In this document: in pieces, positions 1-5,707 of the stretch | Layout of the letters: every line of letters begins with the position of its first letter | Position numbering within the stretch: position 1 is the first letter of the stretch | Assembly: GCA_937871685.1 (NCBI GenBank) | Contig: CALMOL010000520.1 | Coordinates: 1 to 8,364 of the forward strand | Reading direction: 5' to 3' | Source of the DNA: an uncultured Verrucomicrobiota bacterium | GTDB lineage: Bacteria; Verrucomicrobiota; Verrucomicrobiia; Chthoniobacterales; SZAS-18 | Length of the DNA stretch: 8,364 bases | The notes under the pieces: generated by a model | What the model saw: only the letters and a program-made list of their open reading frames with translations | What the model was told of the DNA's origin: nothing | Database searches by the model: none | Program-made: the position numbers and the translations under genes

Positions 1-243
1 GCGCGGGTAGCGCGGGCGGGGCGCCCGCGCTACCCGTTTCCCTGAGCATCCGCTCCATTTCTTTGAAAAACGGCGTAGGATGCAGCTCGCAGTGCTCCGC
101 GACGAGGTGCGCTCCTCCATCCCGAGATGCGCGGCGATCCGCGCCGCCTCGCCCGGTGCGAGGCGCACGAAACCCGGCCAGCGGCAGCAGTTCCCGCAGC
201 GCTGCCAAAGGTAGCGGGGCGAGGCGGCGGTCTCAGCTTCCAA
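1..243 (-). pseudogene. YkgJ-type cysteine-cluster protein, frameshifted and partial
   Basis: Directly after hom on the same strand, one frame encodes RYLWQRCGNCCRWPGFVRL followed by EAARIAAHLGMEE. This is the N-terminal half of the YkgJ family of putative zinc- or iron-chelating cysteine-cluster proteins: a CxxCC motif, then PG.V.L, then a helix ending in LG. After the ATG at 118-120 the frame loses sense. Re-reading from about 112 in the neighbouring frame gives HLVAEHCELHP, which lines up in spacing with the family's usual F(I/V)..(Y/H)..LRP stretch, so one base appears to be missing around 110-115. The shifted frame continues as FFKEMERMLRETG through the hairpin at 4-36 to the window edge without a stop. 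The second cysteine cluster of the family is not seen. No ATG is available; the only plausible start is TTG at 241-243, overlapping the end of hom by 11 bases. A sequencing error rather than true decay is possible, and the 3' part may lie outside the window. Confidence 0.5.
4..36. repeat. REP-like perfect palindrome, 14-bp stem
   Basis: Positions 4-17 (CGGGTAGCGCGGGC) are the exact reverse complement of 23-36, with a five-base loop GGGGC at 18-22. It forms a very stable GC-rich hairpin on either strand. It lies at or within the 3' end of the broken YkgJ-type gene. No T-run follows the stem on the minus strand within the window, so it does not look like a classic intrinsic terminator. It resembles the short dispersed palindromes (REP or BIME type) found between genes in many high-GC genomes; dispersal cannot be tested from one window. 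Confidence 0.6.
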
Positions 244-1543
244 AGGATTCGACGCGCAGAAGTTTCGCGGTGCCCCGCACGCAGGGCAGCGCCTCCAGCT
301 CGGCCACGGCGCGCTGCATCTGCGATTCCTTGGCCCGATCGAGCATGAGGATGAGCTGGGCGCGGTCGCCGGAATCGTGCTCCTCAGGCTGGAGCGCGGA
401 GGAAATGCCGATGCCGTTTGCCCCGAGCGCGCCGGCCACTTGCCCGAGCACGCCCGGCACGTCGTCCACGGCGAGACGGAGATAATGGCGCGACTCCAAC
501 TCGCCCGGCGGCAGGGCGCGGCCGTAGAGCGCGTGCGGGCGGAAGCCCGAGCAACGCGGCACGCCGCCGCTGACGAGCGCGGTGGCGGCGTCGGCGAGAT
601 CGGAAATCACCGCGGAGGCCGTGGGGCTGCCGCCCGCGCCGCGGCCGTAGAAGAGCGCGTCGCCGACCACGTCGCCCCGGACCATGATGGCGTTGAAAAC
701 GCCGTTGACGCTCGCCAGCACGTGGCCGGCGGGGATCAGCGTGGGCCACACGGAGGCGGACACGCCCGCGTCGCGCGCGCGAATGGAGGCCAGCAGCTTC
801 ACGCGCCAGCCGAGCTGCCGGGCGAAGCGGATGTCGTCGGCCGAGACAAGGTCGATGCCGGCCACGCTCAGGTCGGCCGGGCGCAGCCACGAGCCGTAGG
901 CGAGCGAGGCGAGGATGATGGCCTTGTGGGCGGCGTCCCAGCCGTTCACGTCGAGCGTGGGGTCGGCCTCGGCGTAGCCCTCGCGCTGTGCCTCGGCGAG
1001 GGCGTCGGCGAATTCCAGACCCGCGTCGGTCATGCGGCTGAGGATGTAGTTCGACGTGCCGTTGACGATCCCGTGGAAGCTCAGGAAGTGGTTGACCACA
1101 AAGGCCTCGCGCACCGCCTTGATGATGGGAATGCCGCCGGCCGTGCTCGCCTCGAAGAACACGGGCACCCCCTGCCGCTCGGATTCCGCGAAAATCTCGG
1201 CGCCTCGCTCGGCCAAGAGCGCCTTATTGCCCGTGACGACGGTCTTGCCGGCCTTGAGCGCGGCGAGGATCAAGTCGAAGGCGTCGTCCAGGCCGCCGAT
1301 CAGCTCGACCACGACCCGAACGCGCGGGTCATCGACGACGTCGCGCCATTCGCCCGTGATCCGCACGGTCGTGGCATCGGCCGGCAGCCGGCGCGGCTTG
1401 GCCACGTCACGCACCGCCGCGGCGACGACCGCCAAATCCAGCCCGAGCCGCTGTTGGAGCAACGCGCGATTGCCGAACAGGTGCTCGCACACGCCCTGGC
1501 CGACGGTGCCCAAGCCGCAGAGGCCGATGCCGATGGAAGTCAT
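233..1543 (-). CDS. hom: Homoserine dehydrogenase with C-terminal ACT domain
   Basis: A 436-residue NAD(P)-dependent oxidoreductase that reduces aspartate semialdehyde to homoserine, the branch point of the aspartate pathway leading to threonine and methionine; cytoplasmic. The N-terminal Rossmann fold carries GLGTVG at residues 10-15. The conserved GNKALLA stretch places a lysine at 107. The family signature runs from about 183 to 207 (EGYAEADPTLDVNGWDAAHK) and supplies E192, D203 and K207, matching the spacing of the catalytic Glu, Asp and Lys of yeast homoserine dehydrogenase. Residues 353-432 form an ACT domain (HYLRLAVDDVPGVLGQVA), usually the site of threonine feedback inhibition in this class. 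The length is typical of the monofunctional enzyme; there is no aspartokinase domain. The ATG at 1543 starts directly before the Rossmann motif. A longer in-frame extension to 1789 has no family-like sequence and would overlap the mutarotase gene. There are 76 bases between that gene and this start. Confidence 0.96.
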   Translation of the reverse strand: MTSIGIGLCGLGTVGQGVCEHLFGNRALLQQRLGLDLAVVAAAVRDVAKPRRLPADATTVRITGEWRDVVDDPRVRVVVELIGGLDDAFDLILAALKAGKTVVTGNKALLAERGAEIFAESERQGVPVFFEASTAGGIPIIKAVREAFVVNHFLSFHGIVNGTSNYILSRMTDAGLEFADALAEAQREGYAEADPTLDVNGWDAAHKAIILASLAYGSWLRPADLSVAGIDLVSADDIRFARQLGWRVKLLASIRARDAGVSASVWPTLIPAGHVLASVNGVFNAIMVRGDVVGDALFYGRGAGGSPTASAVISDLADAATALVSGGVPRCSGFRPHALYGRALPPGELESRHYLRLAVDDVPGVLGQVAGALGANGIGISSALQPEEHDSGDRAQLILMLDRAKESQMQRAVAELEALPCVRGTAKLLRVESFGS

Positions 1544-1573
1544 GCGCGAAAGTGGGACGGACGGGATTGGCCC

Positions 1574-1608
1574 TTCGTCCACTGGCAGCGAACGATCGCC
1601 CGGACGAA
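1574..1608. promoter_or_regulatory. Possible leader hairpin upstream of hom
   Basis: In the 76-base gap before hom, TTCGTCC at 1574-1580 pairs with GGACGAA at 1602-1608. Inside the 21-base loop GCGA and TCGC can form a small second stem. In the direction of hom transcription no T-run follows, so it is not a convincing terminator. It might be a leader structure or chance. I see no leader peptide rich in threonine, isoleucine or methionine codons and no riboswitch I recognise. Confidence 0.2.
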
Positions 1609-1619
1609 AGCATCGTCTT

Positions 1620-2591
1620 TCAAGCCTCCGACTGCGGCTCTGTTGCCTCAAAAAAGATCCCGAAGCTCTCCAAGAGAGAACCGCCGGGCGCAATGGTTTG
1701 GATGCCGAGCTTCTCTTCGAATGGCCGCTGGTCGTGGTGGTCGGGCAGCCCCCAGCACGGCTCGAGGCACACAAACTGGCCGCGGCCATCGCTCCAGATC
1801 GTAAGGTAAGGGCACATGTTCATGGCGACCTTAATTTCGCGTCCTCCCACGGGATCCACGAGGACGCAGGTGCCTGGCGCGTCCGGCGGCATTTCGAACA
1901 GGTAGGAGCCGGGTAGCGCCGCCTTGTCGATGGGTGCCGCCGCGTAGGGAGCTTGGTCAAACTCCCGGACTTCTCCAGACAAGAAATCTCCTGGCGCCAG
2001 ATGGTGGCGGTAATGCCCTTCGGTCAGCTTGATCTCGGCTTTCTCCAGCGAGCCGACGGCGAAGCCGGGGTGCATCCCGAAGGAGACGTGCGCGGGCTGG
2101 GCGGGATCTCGGTTGGTGAATTTGAATTCCACCATCAGCAAGCCCGGTTCAACGAGGATGTAGCGGAGTTCCAAGACCACATCGAGAGGGTATTCCGATG
2201 GCGTGTAGTCGGGCGGGGCGATCGTGTAGGTGAGCGACGACGACGCCTCATCAAACCGGGGCGGGCCGAAGACCTTGCGGCGCAGGAAGCCGTGGTTGCC
2301 ATCCTTGATCTCGCGGCCGCGGTAGGAAGTGCGCCCGCCTTTGAGCCGGTGCAGGTAAAAGCCCATCACCGTGGCATGCGAGGCCCAGCCGCCGTCCGCG
2401 GGCGGCGCGGCATCGCCGTCGCGGTGCAGGAAACCGCGCCACTCGTCCGCCGAGACGCGCCGCGCGATCGAGATCGGCTCCGCGCCGAGACGGGAAATGA
2501 TGATGCGGGATTCGCCCGACTCGTCTTCGAGCTGGTCGAGGGCAGGCCCTCCGGGCGTGGCGGGAGCGAGGACGGTGTGGGTGGCGGGCAT
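1620..2591 (-). CDS. Aldose 1-epimerase-like (galactose mutarotase superfamily) protein
   Basis: A 323-residue protein of the galactose mutarotase-like fold, which typically interconverts alpha and beta anomers of sugars. Family marks appear in the expected order: GAEPISI near 36-42, GNHGFLRR with H100, SFGMHPGF with H174, and a CLEPCWG motif with E277. The two histidines and the late glutamate correspond to the general acid, sugar-contacting and catalytic-base positions of mutarotases. The ending KLGIQTIAPGGSL matches the usual final strands. There is no signal peptide, so it should be cytoplasmic. Start: the ATG at 2591, 10 bases after the stop of the FG-GAP gene; a start at 2630 would run into that gene and adds nothing family-like. 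The preceding bases are CCCTCCCGCC, with no Shine-Dalgarno sequence, so expression probably depends on the upstream FG-GAP transcript. The substrate is unknown; family membership is firm, but exact activity (free hexose, hexose phosphate or other) is not. Confidence 0.85.
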   Translation of the reverse strand: MPATHTVLAPATPGGPALDQLEDESGESRIIISRLGAEPISIARRVSADEWRGFLHRDGDAAPPADGGWASHATVMGFYLHRLKGGRTSYRGREIKDGNHGFLRRKVFGPPRFDEASSSLTYTIAPPDYTPSEYPLDVVLELRYILVEPGLLMVEFKFTNRDPAQPAHVSFGMHPGFAVGSLEKAEIKLTEGHYRHHLAPGDFLSGEVREFDQAPYAAAPIDKAALPGSYLFEMPPDAPGTCVLVDPVGGREIKVAMNMCPYLTIWSDGRGQFVCLEPCWGLPDHHDQRPFEEKLGIQTIAPGGSLLESFGIFFEATEPQSEA

Positions 2592-2601
2592 GGCGGGAGG
2601 G

Positions 2602-4305
2602 TTATTTTTTCTCGACGAGCTGAAAATCATCGAGATACACCGCGCCGTCCTGGCGGATGTTCACGAGGAGGAGGATGCGCAGATTGAAGGTCTTCACGGC
2701 GTCCAGGCCGGGCTTGCTGAGCTTCGTCGAAAAGGTCTTGCTCACGGTGGTCCAACCGCCTCCGGGGGAGAATTTGTTCCGGTCCAGTTGCTCGTCGCGC
2801 ACGCTGTCGGAGGTCTTCGTGACCGAGCCTCGCTCGCCGCGCTCCACCTTCACGGGCCCTTTCGAGTGGTCCACCTTCCACGCGATCGTGTAGGAGCACT
2901 CACCCGCGCCGCCGCCCTTCGTCTTGAATGAGAACTCGTAGCGCGAGTTGGCGTTCACCGTCACCTCGCGAAACATCTCCACCGTGCGCCGCGTGCCGGG
3001 GATGCCGGCGGCGGGGAAGGGGAACACCTGCTGCGCGAGGTTTGAATAGGAAATCTTTAAGCACGCCGCGCCTTCCGGCGGCTCGGCCTTGGGATCTTCC
3101 TGCGCTGTGACCACGCTCACGGTAATGAAGGCGTTGCCGTCCTGCCGGCCGTCGTCCACGTTCCAGTCCGCGGGTGGCCGGACGCCTTTGCCCAGCACGT
3201 CCTCGCCGGCAAGGTCGGTCGGCGACTCGAACTTCGGCTCGGTGGCCGTCCCCTTGTTGAGCGCCACCGACACGCGGCCGTTGTCGCGGCCGAGCAGGAG
3301 GTCGATGAGGCCGTCGCCGTTGAAGTCCGCCGCGCACGGCGCGATCTGGCCGCCGGGCTTCGGCGAGTTGCCGAACGTGAGATACGACGCGAAGGGCACC
3401 TCGCCGCCGGGTTTCCACGGCGCGGCCGGGGAGAAATACACGCCCACTTGGCCGGAGCGATCCGACACGATCAGGTCGGGATGGCCGTCGCCGTTGAGAT
3501 CGGCCACGGTGGGGATGAGGTGCTCACGGCCGTCGCCGTAGGCGAGGGACCACCGTTTGTCCGCGGCGAACTGCGGCGTGCCGGTGACCGACTGATTCTC
3601 AAGCAGGTGGATCGCGTTCGCCGAGTAAGTGCCCTCGCCCAGAAGCAAGTCCAGCCGGCCGTCCCGGTTCCAGTCGGCCGCGGCCGGCGCGAGCAGGTTC
3701 CCCCACAGTCGGCCGTCGCGCGAAGTCGGCATCAGCCCGCGGGCCAGCGGGTCGGGCTGGCGATACACGGGCTGCTGCGGCGTGCCGGCGTTCGGGATAA
3801 AATACACCTCGCCCACCATGTTCCCGACCACCAAGTCGATCTTGCCCGAGCGGCCCCAGTCGGCGGCCGCCACGCGCGGCGCGCGGCGGTCGGGCGGGTC
3901 ATCGCGGCCCCAGAAGTTGTCGCCGCGGTCCGTGCGCGAGAGGTAGATGGGGATGATCTCGTTATGCGTGAACTTCGGCTGCTCCTTCGTGCCCGAGTTG
4001 AAATACACGCGGAAGTAGCCCACCGGGTCCACGACGAGGAGATCGGGCTTGCCGTCGCCGTTGAAGTCCGCCCATTGCACCGCCATCGGCATGGCAAGCG
4101 CCCCGGCCGAGGCGCGCTCAGTGAGCACCTCCAGCGAGCGGCGGAAGCCAGCCAGCACGCCATCCGAATTCACGCCGTCCCAAAGGTTTTCCTGCGGCGC
4201 GGCAAGCCGCTCGAAGCCGCCGTTCTGGATCACGTTGCCGGGCGCTTCCGCGCGGACGACCGAGGGGAGGAGGAGCGCACCGAGGAGCAGCGTGGGGCGA
4301 AGCAC
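2602..4305 (-). CDS. Secreted FG-GAP repeat protein with carbohydrate-binding-like C-terminus
   Basis: Exported protein of 567 residues from the GTG at 4303-4305; an in-frame TTG at 4326 would add seven. I prefer GTG because it directly begins a signal peptide (MLRPTLLLGALLLPSVVRA) and the TTG lies inside a repeat. Numbering from the TTG, five FG-GAP/VCBS-type units follow at about 84-112, 154-182, 215-245, 273-300 and 331-360. Each has a calcium-loop motif such as DFNGDGKPD, DWNRDGRLD or DLNGDGHPD; the second (DWGRSGKID) has lost a central Asp. Such units form beta-propeller blades as in integrin-like domains. The last 200 residues have no such repeats, are beta-rich and end in VYLDDFQLVEKK, as jelly-roll carbohydrate-binding modules (CBM4/9 type) often do. 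NVIQNGGFE at 31-39 resembles the opening strand of those modules. No catalytic motif is seen. A role in binding polysaccharide or cell-surface material is an inference. The mutarotase gene follows 10 bases later. Confidence 0.85.
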   Translation of the reverse strand: MLRPTLLLGALLLPSVVRAEAPGNVIQNGGFERLAAPQENLWDGVNSDGVLAGFRRSLEVLTERASAGALAMPMAVQWADFNGDGKPDLLVVDPVGYFRVYFNSGTKEQPKFTHNEIIPIYLSRTDRGDNFWGRDDPPDRRAPRVAAADWGRSGKIDLVVGNMVGEVYFIPNAGTPQQPVYRQPDPLARGLMPTSRDGRLWGNLLAPAAADWNRDGRLDLLLGEGTYSANAIHLLENQSVTGTPQFAADKRWSLAYGDGREHLIPTVADLNGDGHPDLIVSDRSGQVGVYFSPAAPWKPGGEVPFASYLTFGNSPKPGGQIAPCAADFNGDGLIDLLLGRDNGRVSVALNKGTATEPKFESPTDLAGEDVLGKGVRPPADWNVDDGRQDGNAFITVSVVTAQEDPKAEPPEGAACLKISYSNLAQQVFPFPAAGIPGTRRTVEMFREVTVNANSRYEFSFKTKGGGAGECSYTIAWKVDHSKGPVKVERGERGSVTKTSDSVRDEQLDRNKFSPGGGWTTVSKTFSTKLSKPGLDAVKTFNLRILLLVNIRQDGAVYLDDFQLVEKK

Positions 4306-4317
4306 GGGGCAAGATCT

Positions 4318-4444
4318 AAGCTTCAAGATTCAAGCTTCAAGAAAGTTCCAAGGGAGGAAGGATCGAAAGGCGCAGTAGCCCGGTCAAGGTAACGCCCTAG
4401 CCGGTCTTTCCTCCCTTCCTCCTTGCAGACTTCCTTGAAGCTTG
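4318..4444. repeat. Long imperfect inverted repeat between SprT-like and FG-GAP genes
   Basis: The arm at 4331-4370 aligns with the reverse complement of 4405-4444 at roughly 30 of 40 positions with a few one-base gaps. The outermost 11 bases (CAAGCTTCAAG) match exactly. The purine-rich inner part (caagg, aggaagg, gaaag) pairs with pyrimidine-rich sequence. About 34 bases lie between the arms. The decamer AAGCTTCAAG also occurs as a direct repeat at 4318-4327 and 4332-4341, with a third, inverted copy at 4434-4443. The element fills almost the whole gap between the two minus-strand genes. It could be a degenerate mobile palindrome, a terminator or RNA-processing structure, or a remnant of duplication; no transposase or target duplication is apparent. 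Confidence 0.55.
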
Positions 4445-4464
4445 AGGCTTGGTGCTTTCCCCTC

Positions 4465-4923
4465 TTATCGAAGGAACCGCGCGAGATTCTCTTCCTCCCA
4501 GCGCCGCGCCCGGGCGTAGTTTGGAAACGCGCGCTCCCGCCGCTGGAACTCTTCCGTGTGGACGCGCCGCCGACCCGACGGCAACTCCACATCCGGCACC
4601 ACCGCGTGGAGCATCTCGTGGTAGATGACGTATTCGAGAAACCACCGCGGCACCCACGGCTGGTCGAGCCGCGGATGAATGCGGATCACGCGGTCGCCCT
4701 CATGGATCGTGCCGAAGACGAACCACGCCCTCGGCGCCTCACGCCGGCGGCGACCCCATGTGATGCGATAGCCACGTAGCGCGTTGCGAAAATGGCGCGC
4801 GTTAAGCGCGTCGAAGATCTCGCGCAGGTCGAAATGCACTCCCTCGGACTGAAATCCGAACTGCCGTTGGAGGGGGCGGATGCCGGGATGAGCGATCTTG
4901 CGTTTGGCGGTCTGGAAAGCCAT
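4465..4923 (-). CDS. SprT-like zinc metalloprotease-fold protein
   Basis: A 152-residue cytoplasmic protein. The sequence YHEMLHAVVP supplies the HExxH zinc site (H102, E103, H106), and HTEEFQRRERAFPNY with H122 fits the third ligand and helix of SprT-like proteins. The N-terminal LREIFDALNARHFRNAL with a following YRITWG strand is the usual start of this domain (F.xLN..yF....L...i.W). SprT-like domains are related to Spartan, the protease that trims DNA-protein crosslinks, but bacterial members of this size are mostly uncharacterised. No CxxC zinc ribbon follows the domain; the protein ends at LARFLR, somewhat shorter than E. coli SprT. Start: ATG at 4923, preceded by CTTCCCTTTCCC and no Shine-Dalgarno sequence. 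It is divergent from the OB-fold gene across 349 bases and followed by the inverted repeat, so it may be a single-gene unit. Confidence 0.85.
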   Translation of the reverse strand: MAFQTAKRKIAHPGIRPLQRQFGFQSEGVHFDLREIFDALNARHFRNALRGYRITWGRRRREAPRAWFVFGTIHEGDRVIRIHPRLDQPWVPRWFLEYVIYHEMLHAVVPDVELPSGRRRVHTEEFQRRERAFPNYARARRWEEENLARFLR

Positions 4924-5272
4924 GGGAAAGGGAAGGTCGAAGCGAAGGAAAATCGCGTGCCGAACCTACCCTGGCCAGCCCTCGTGGAACAAGCGCTGGA
5001 AGTTTGTCATGCCAAGATTTCATGCGCTTTCCGCGCTGGACAGGCGTATGAAACCTGCTGCCCCGGTCAACTGGGTTTTTGGAAAGTTCCACGCTTTTGA
5101 GGACACGGTTGCCAGACTTTCTGCAACTTCCCTCGTTTTGGTTGCAATAAAACCCTCCCGACAAAGGATTTTCGTTCCTTCCGGCTTGCCGGACGGGGAA
5201 TCGGCTGGCGCAGTTCCCGGCCGTTGCTATAAGCCGCGCCGTCCAGCCACCTCCATTTTCCGCCTCCGTCCC
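4924..5272. other. Divergent intergenic region with promoters
   Basis: These 349 bases between divergent genes are visibly lower in GC than the rest. The open frames crossing them show no family-like sequence, so I regard the region as non-coding. It should hold promoters for both sides. For the OB-fold gene there is an extended -10-like element at 5225-5233. For the SprT-like gene a weak candidate is TTGACC (complement of 5065-5070) with TACGCC (complement of 5043-5048) at 16-base spacing. A dyad TGGAAAGTTCCA lies at 5080-5091 and a small stem CCGGC-TT-GCCGG near 5181-5192. No tRNA or recognised riboswitch is seen. Confidence 0.5.
5205..5233 (+). promoter_or_regulatory. Candidate sigma-70 promoter of the OB-fold gene
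   Basis: TTGCTATAAG at 5224-5233 contains an extended -10 (TGC followed by TATAAG at 5228-5233). Seventeen bases upstream CTGGCG (5205-5210) matches only half of the -35 consensus, which is acceptable for an extended -10 promoter. Transcription would begin near 5240, about 33 bases before the ATG at 5273. Judged by eye only. Confidence 0.4.
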
Positions 5273-5707
5273 ATGCGCCGCCTCGTTATTTCCGCCGTTG
5301 CCCTGACCATCCTCGCGTTTTCGGCGCCTCCAGTCGCCCTCGCCCAGAAGCCGGCCGCGCCGGCCGCCACGCCCGCGCCCGCCGCCCCGGCGACCCCCGA
5401 GAAGGAAACCGTCCCGGCCGGGGAGGGAGCCAAGCTCAAGGATATGGCGGGCAAGGAGGTCTCGGTCAGCGGCCGGGTGATCCGCACCGGCCGGGACGAG
5501 CGTTCCGGCATGATCTTCCTGGATTTCTCCCGCGACCGGAACAATGCTTTTGTAACGGTGATCAAGGGGGCTACCGCCAAGGGCGCAAACCTGGATCCCA
5601 AGGCCCGCTACGAGGGCAAGGACGTGATCGTGACCGGCGTCATCACCCTTTTCAAGGACAACCCCCAGATCGTCGTCACAAGCCTGGAGCAGATTCAGGT
5701 GCGCTGA
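5273..5707 (+). CDS. Exported small OB-fold protein
   Basis: A 144-residue protein beginning with a clear signal peptide: MRRLV, a hydrophobic core to about residue 20, and a probable cut after VALA at 24. A low-complexity linker of alanine and proline follows (25-48). Residues 52-144 look like a single OB-fold: GKEVSVSGRVIRTGRDERSG with a strand MIFLDF, an AFVTVI strand, then YEGKDVIVTGVITLFKDNPQ and a last strand IVVTSLEQIQV. This pattern (k.V.V.G.V......g..fl.f......v.vi...yeGk.v.V.G.i......pqI.v.s..qI.v) is shared with nucleic-acid-binding-type OB domains found in exported bacterial proteins. Export suggests a periplasmic or surface role, and the ligand is unknown. The ATG at 5273 is chosen because it opens the signal peptide; the frame is open far upstream but encodes nothing family-like. 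CCGCCTCCGTCCC precedes the start and there is no Shine-Dalgarno sequence. Its last 32 bases overlap the converging transporter gene. Confidence 0.8.
   Translation: MRRLVISAVALTILAFSAPPVALAQKPAAPAATPAPAAPATPEKETVPAGEGAKLKDMAGKEVSVSGRVIRTGRDERSGMIFLDFSRDRNNAFVTVIKGATAKGANLDPKARYEGKDVIVTGVITLFKDNPQIVVTSLEQIQVR

Noticed and set aside
1544..1789. 82-codon N-terminal extension of hom
   Set aside because: It overlaps the 3' end of the mutarotase gene, is Ser- and Arg-rich without family resemblance, and the Rossmann motif begins directly after the ATG at 1543.
377..1804. A 475-codon open frame on the plus strand opposite hom
   Set aside because: It is antisense to a clear homoserine dehydrogenase, rich in Arg, Ala, His and Gly, and shows no domain; GC-rich third positions keep the opposite strand open.
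2592..2630. Start of the mutarotase gene at 2630
   Set aside because: It would overlap the FG-GAP gene's final codons and adds only MIFSSSRKNNPPA; the ATG at 2591 is better placed.
4802..5164. 120-codon minus-strand frame across the divergent region
   Set aside because: It runs out of frame into the SprT-like gene and has no recognisable domain.
4898..5272. 125-codon upstream extension of the OB-fold gene
   Set aside because: A clear signal peptide starts at 5273, and the extension would bury it and overlap the start of the SprT-like gene.
4924..5272. tRNA, riboswitch or small RNA in the divergent region
   Set aside because: I found no TPsiC-like sequence, cloverleaf or known riboswitch core by eye; only small stems are present.
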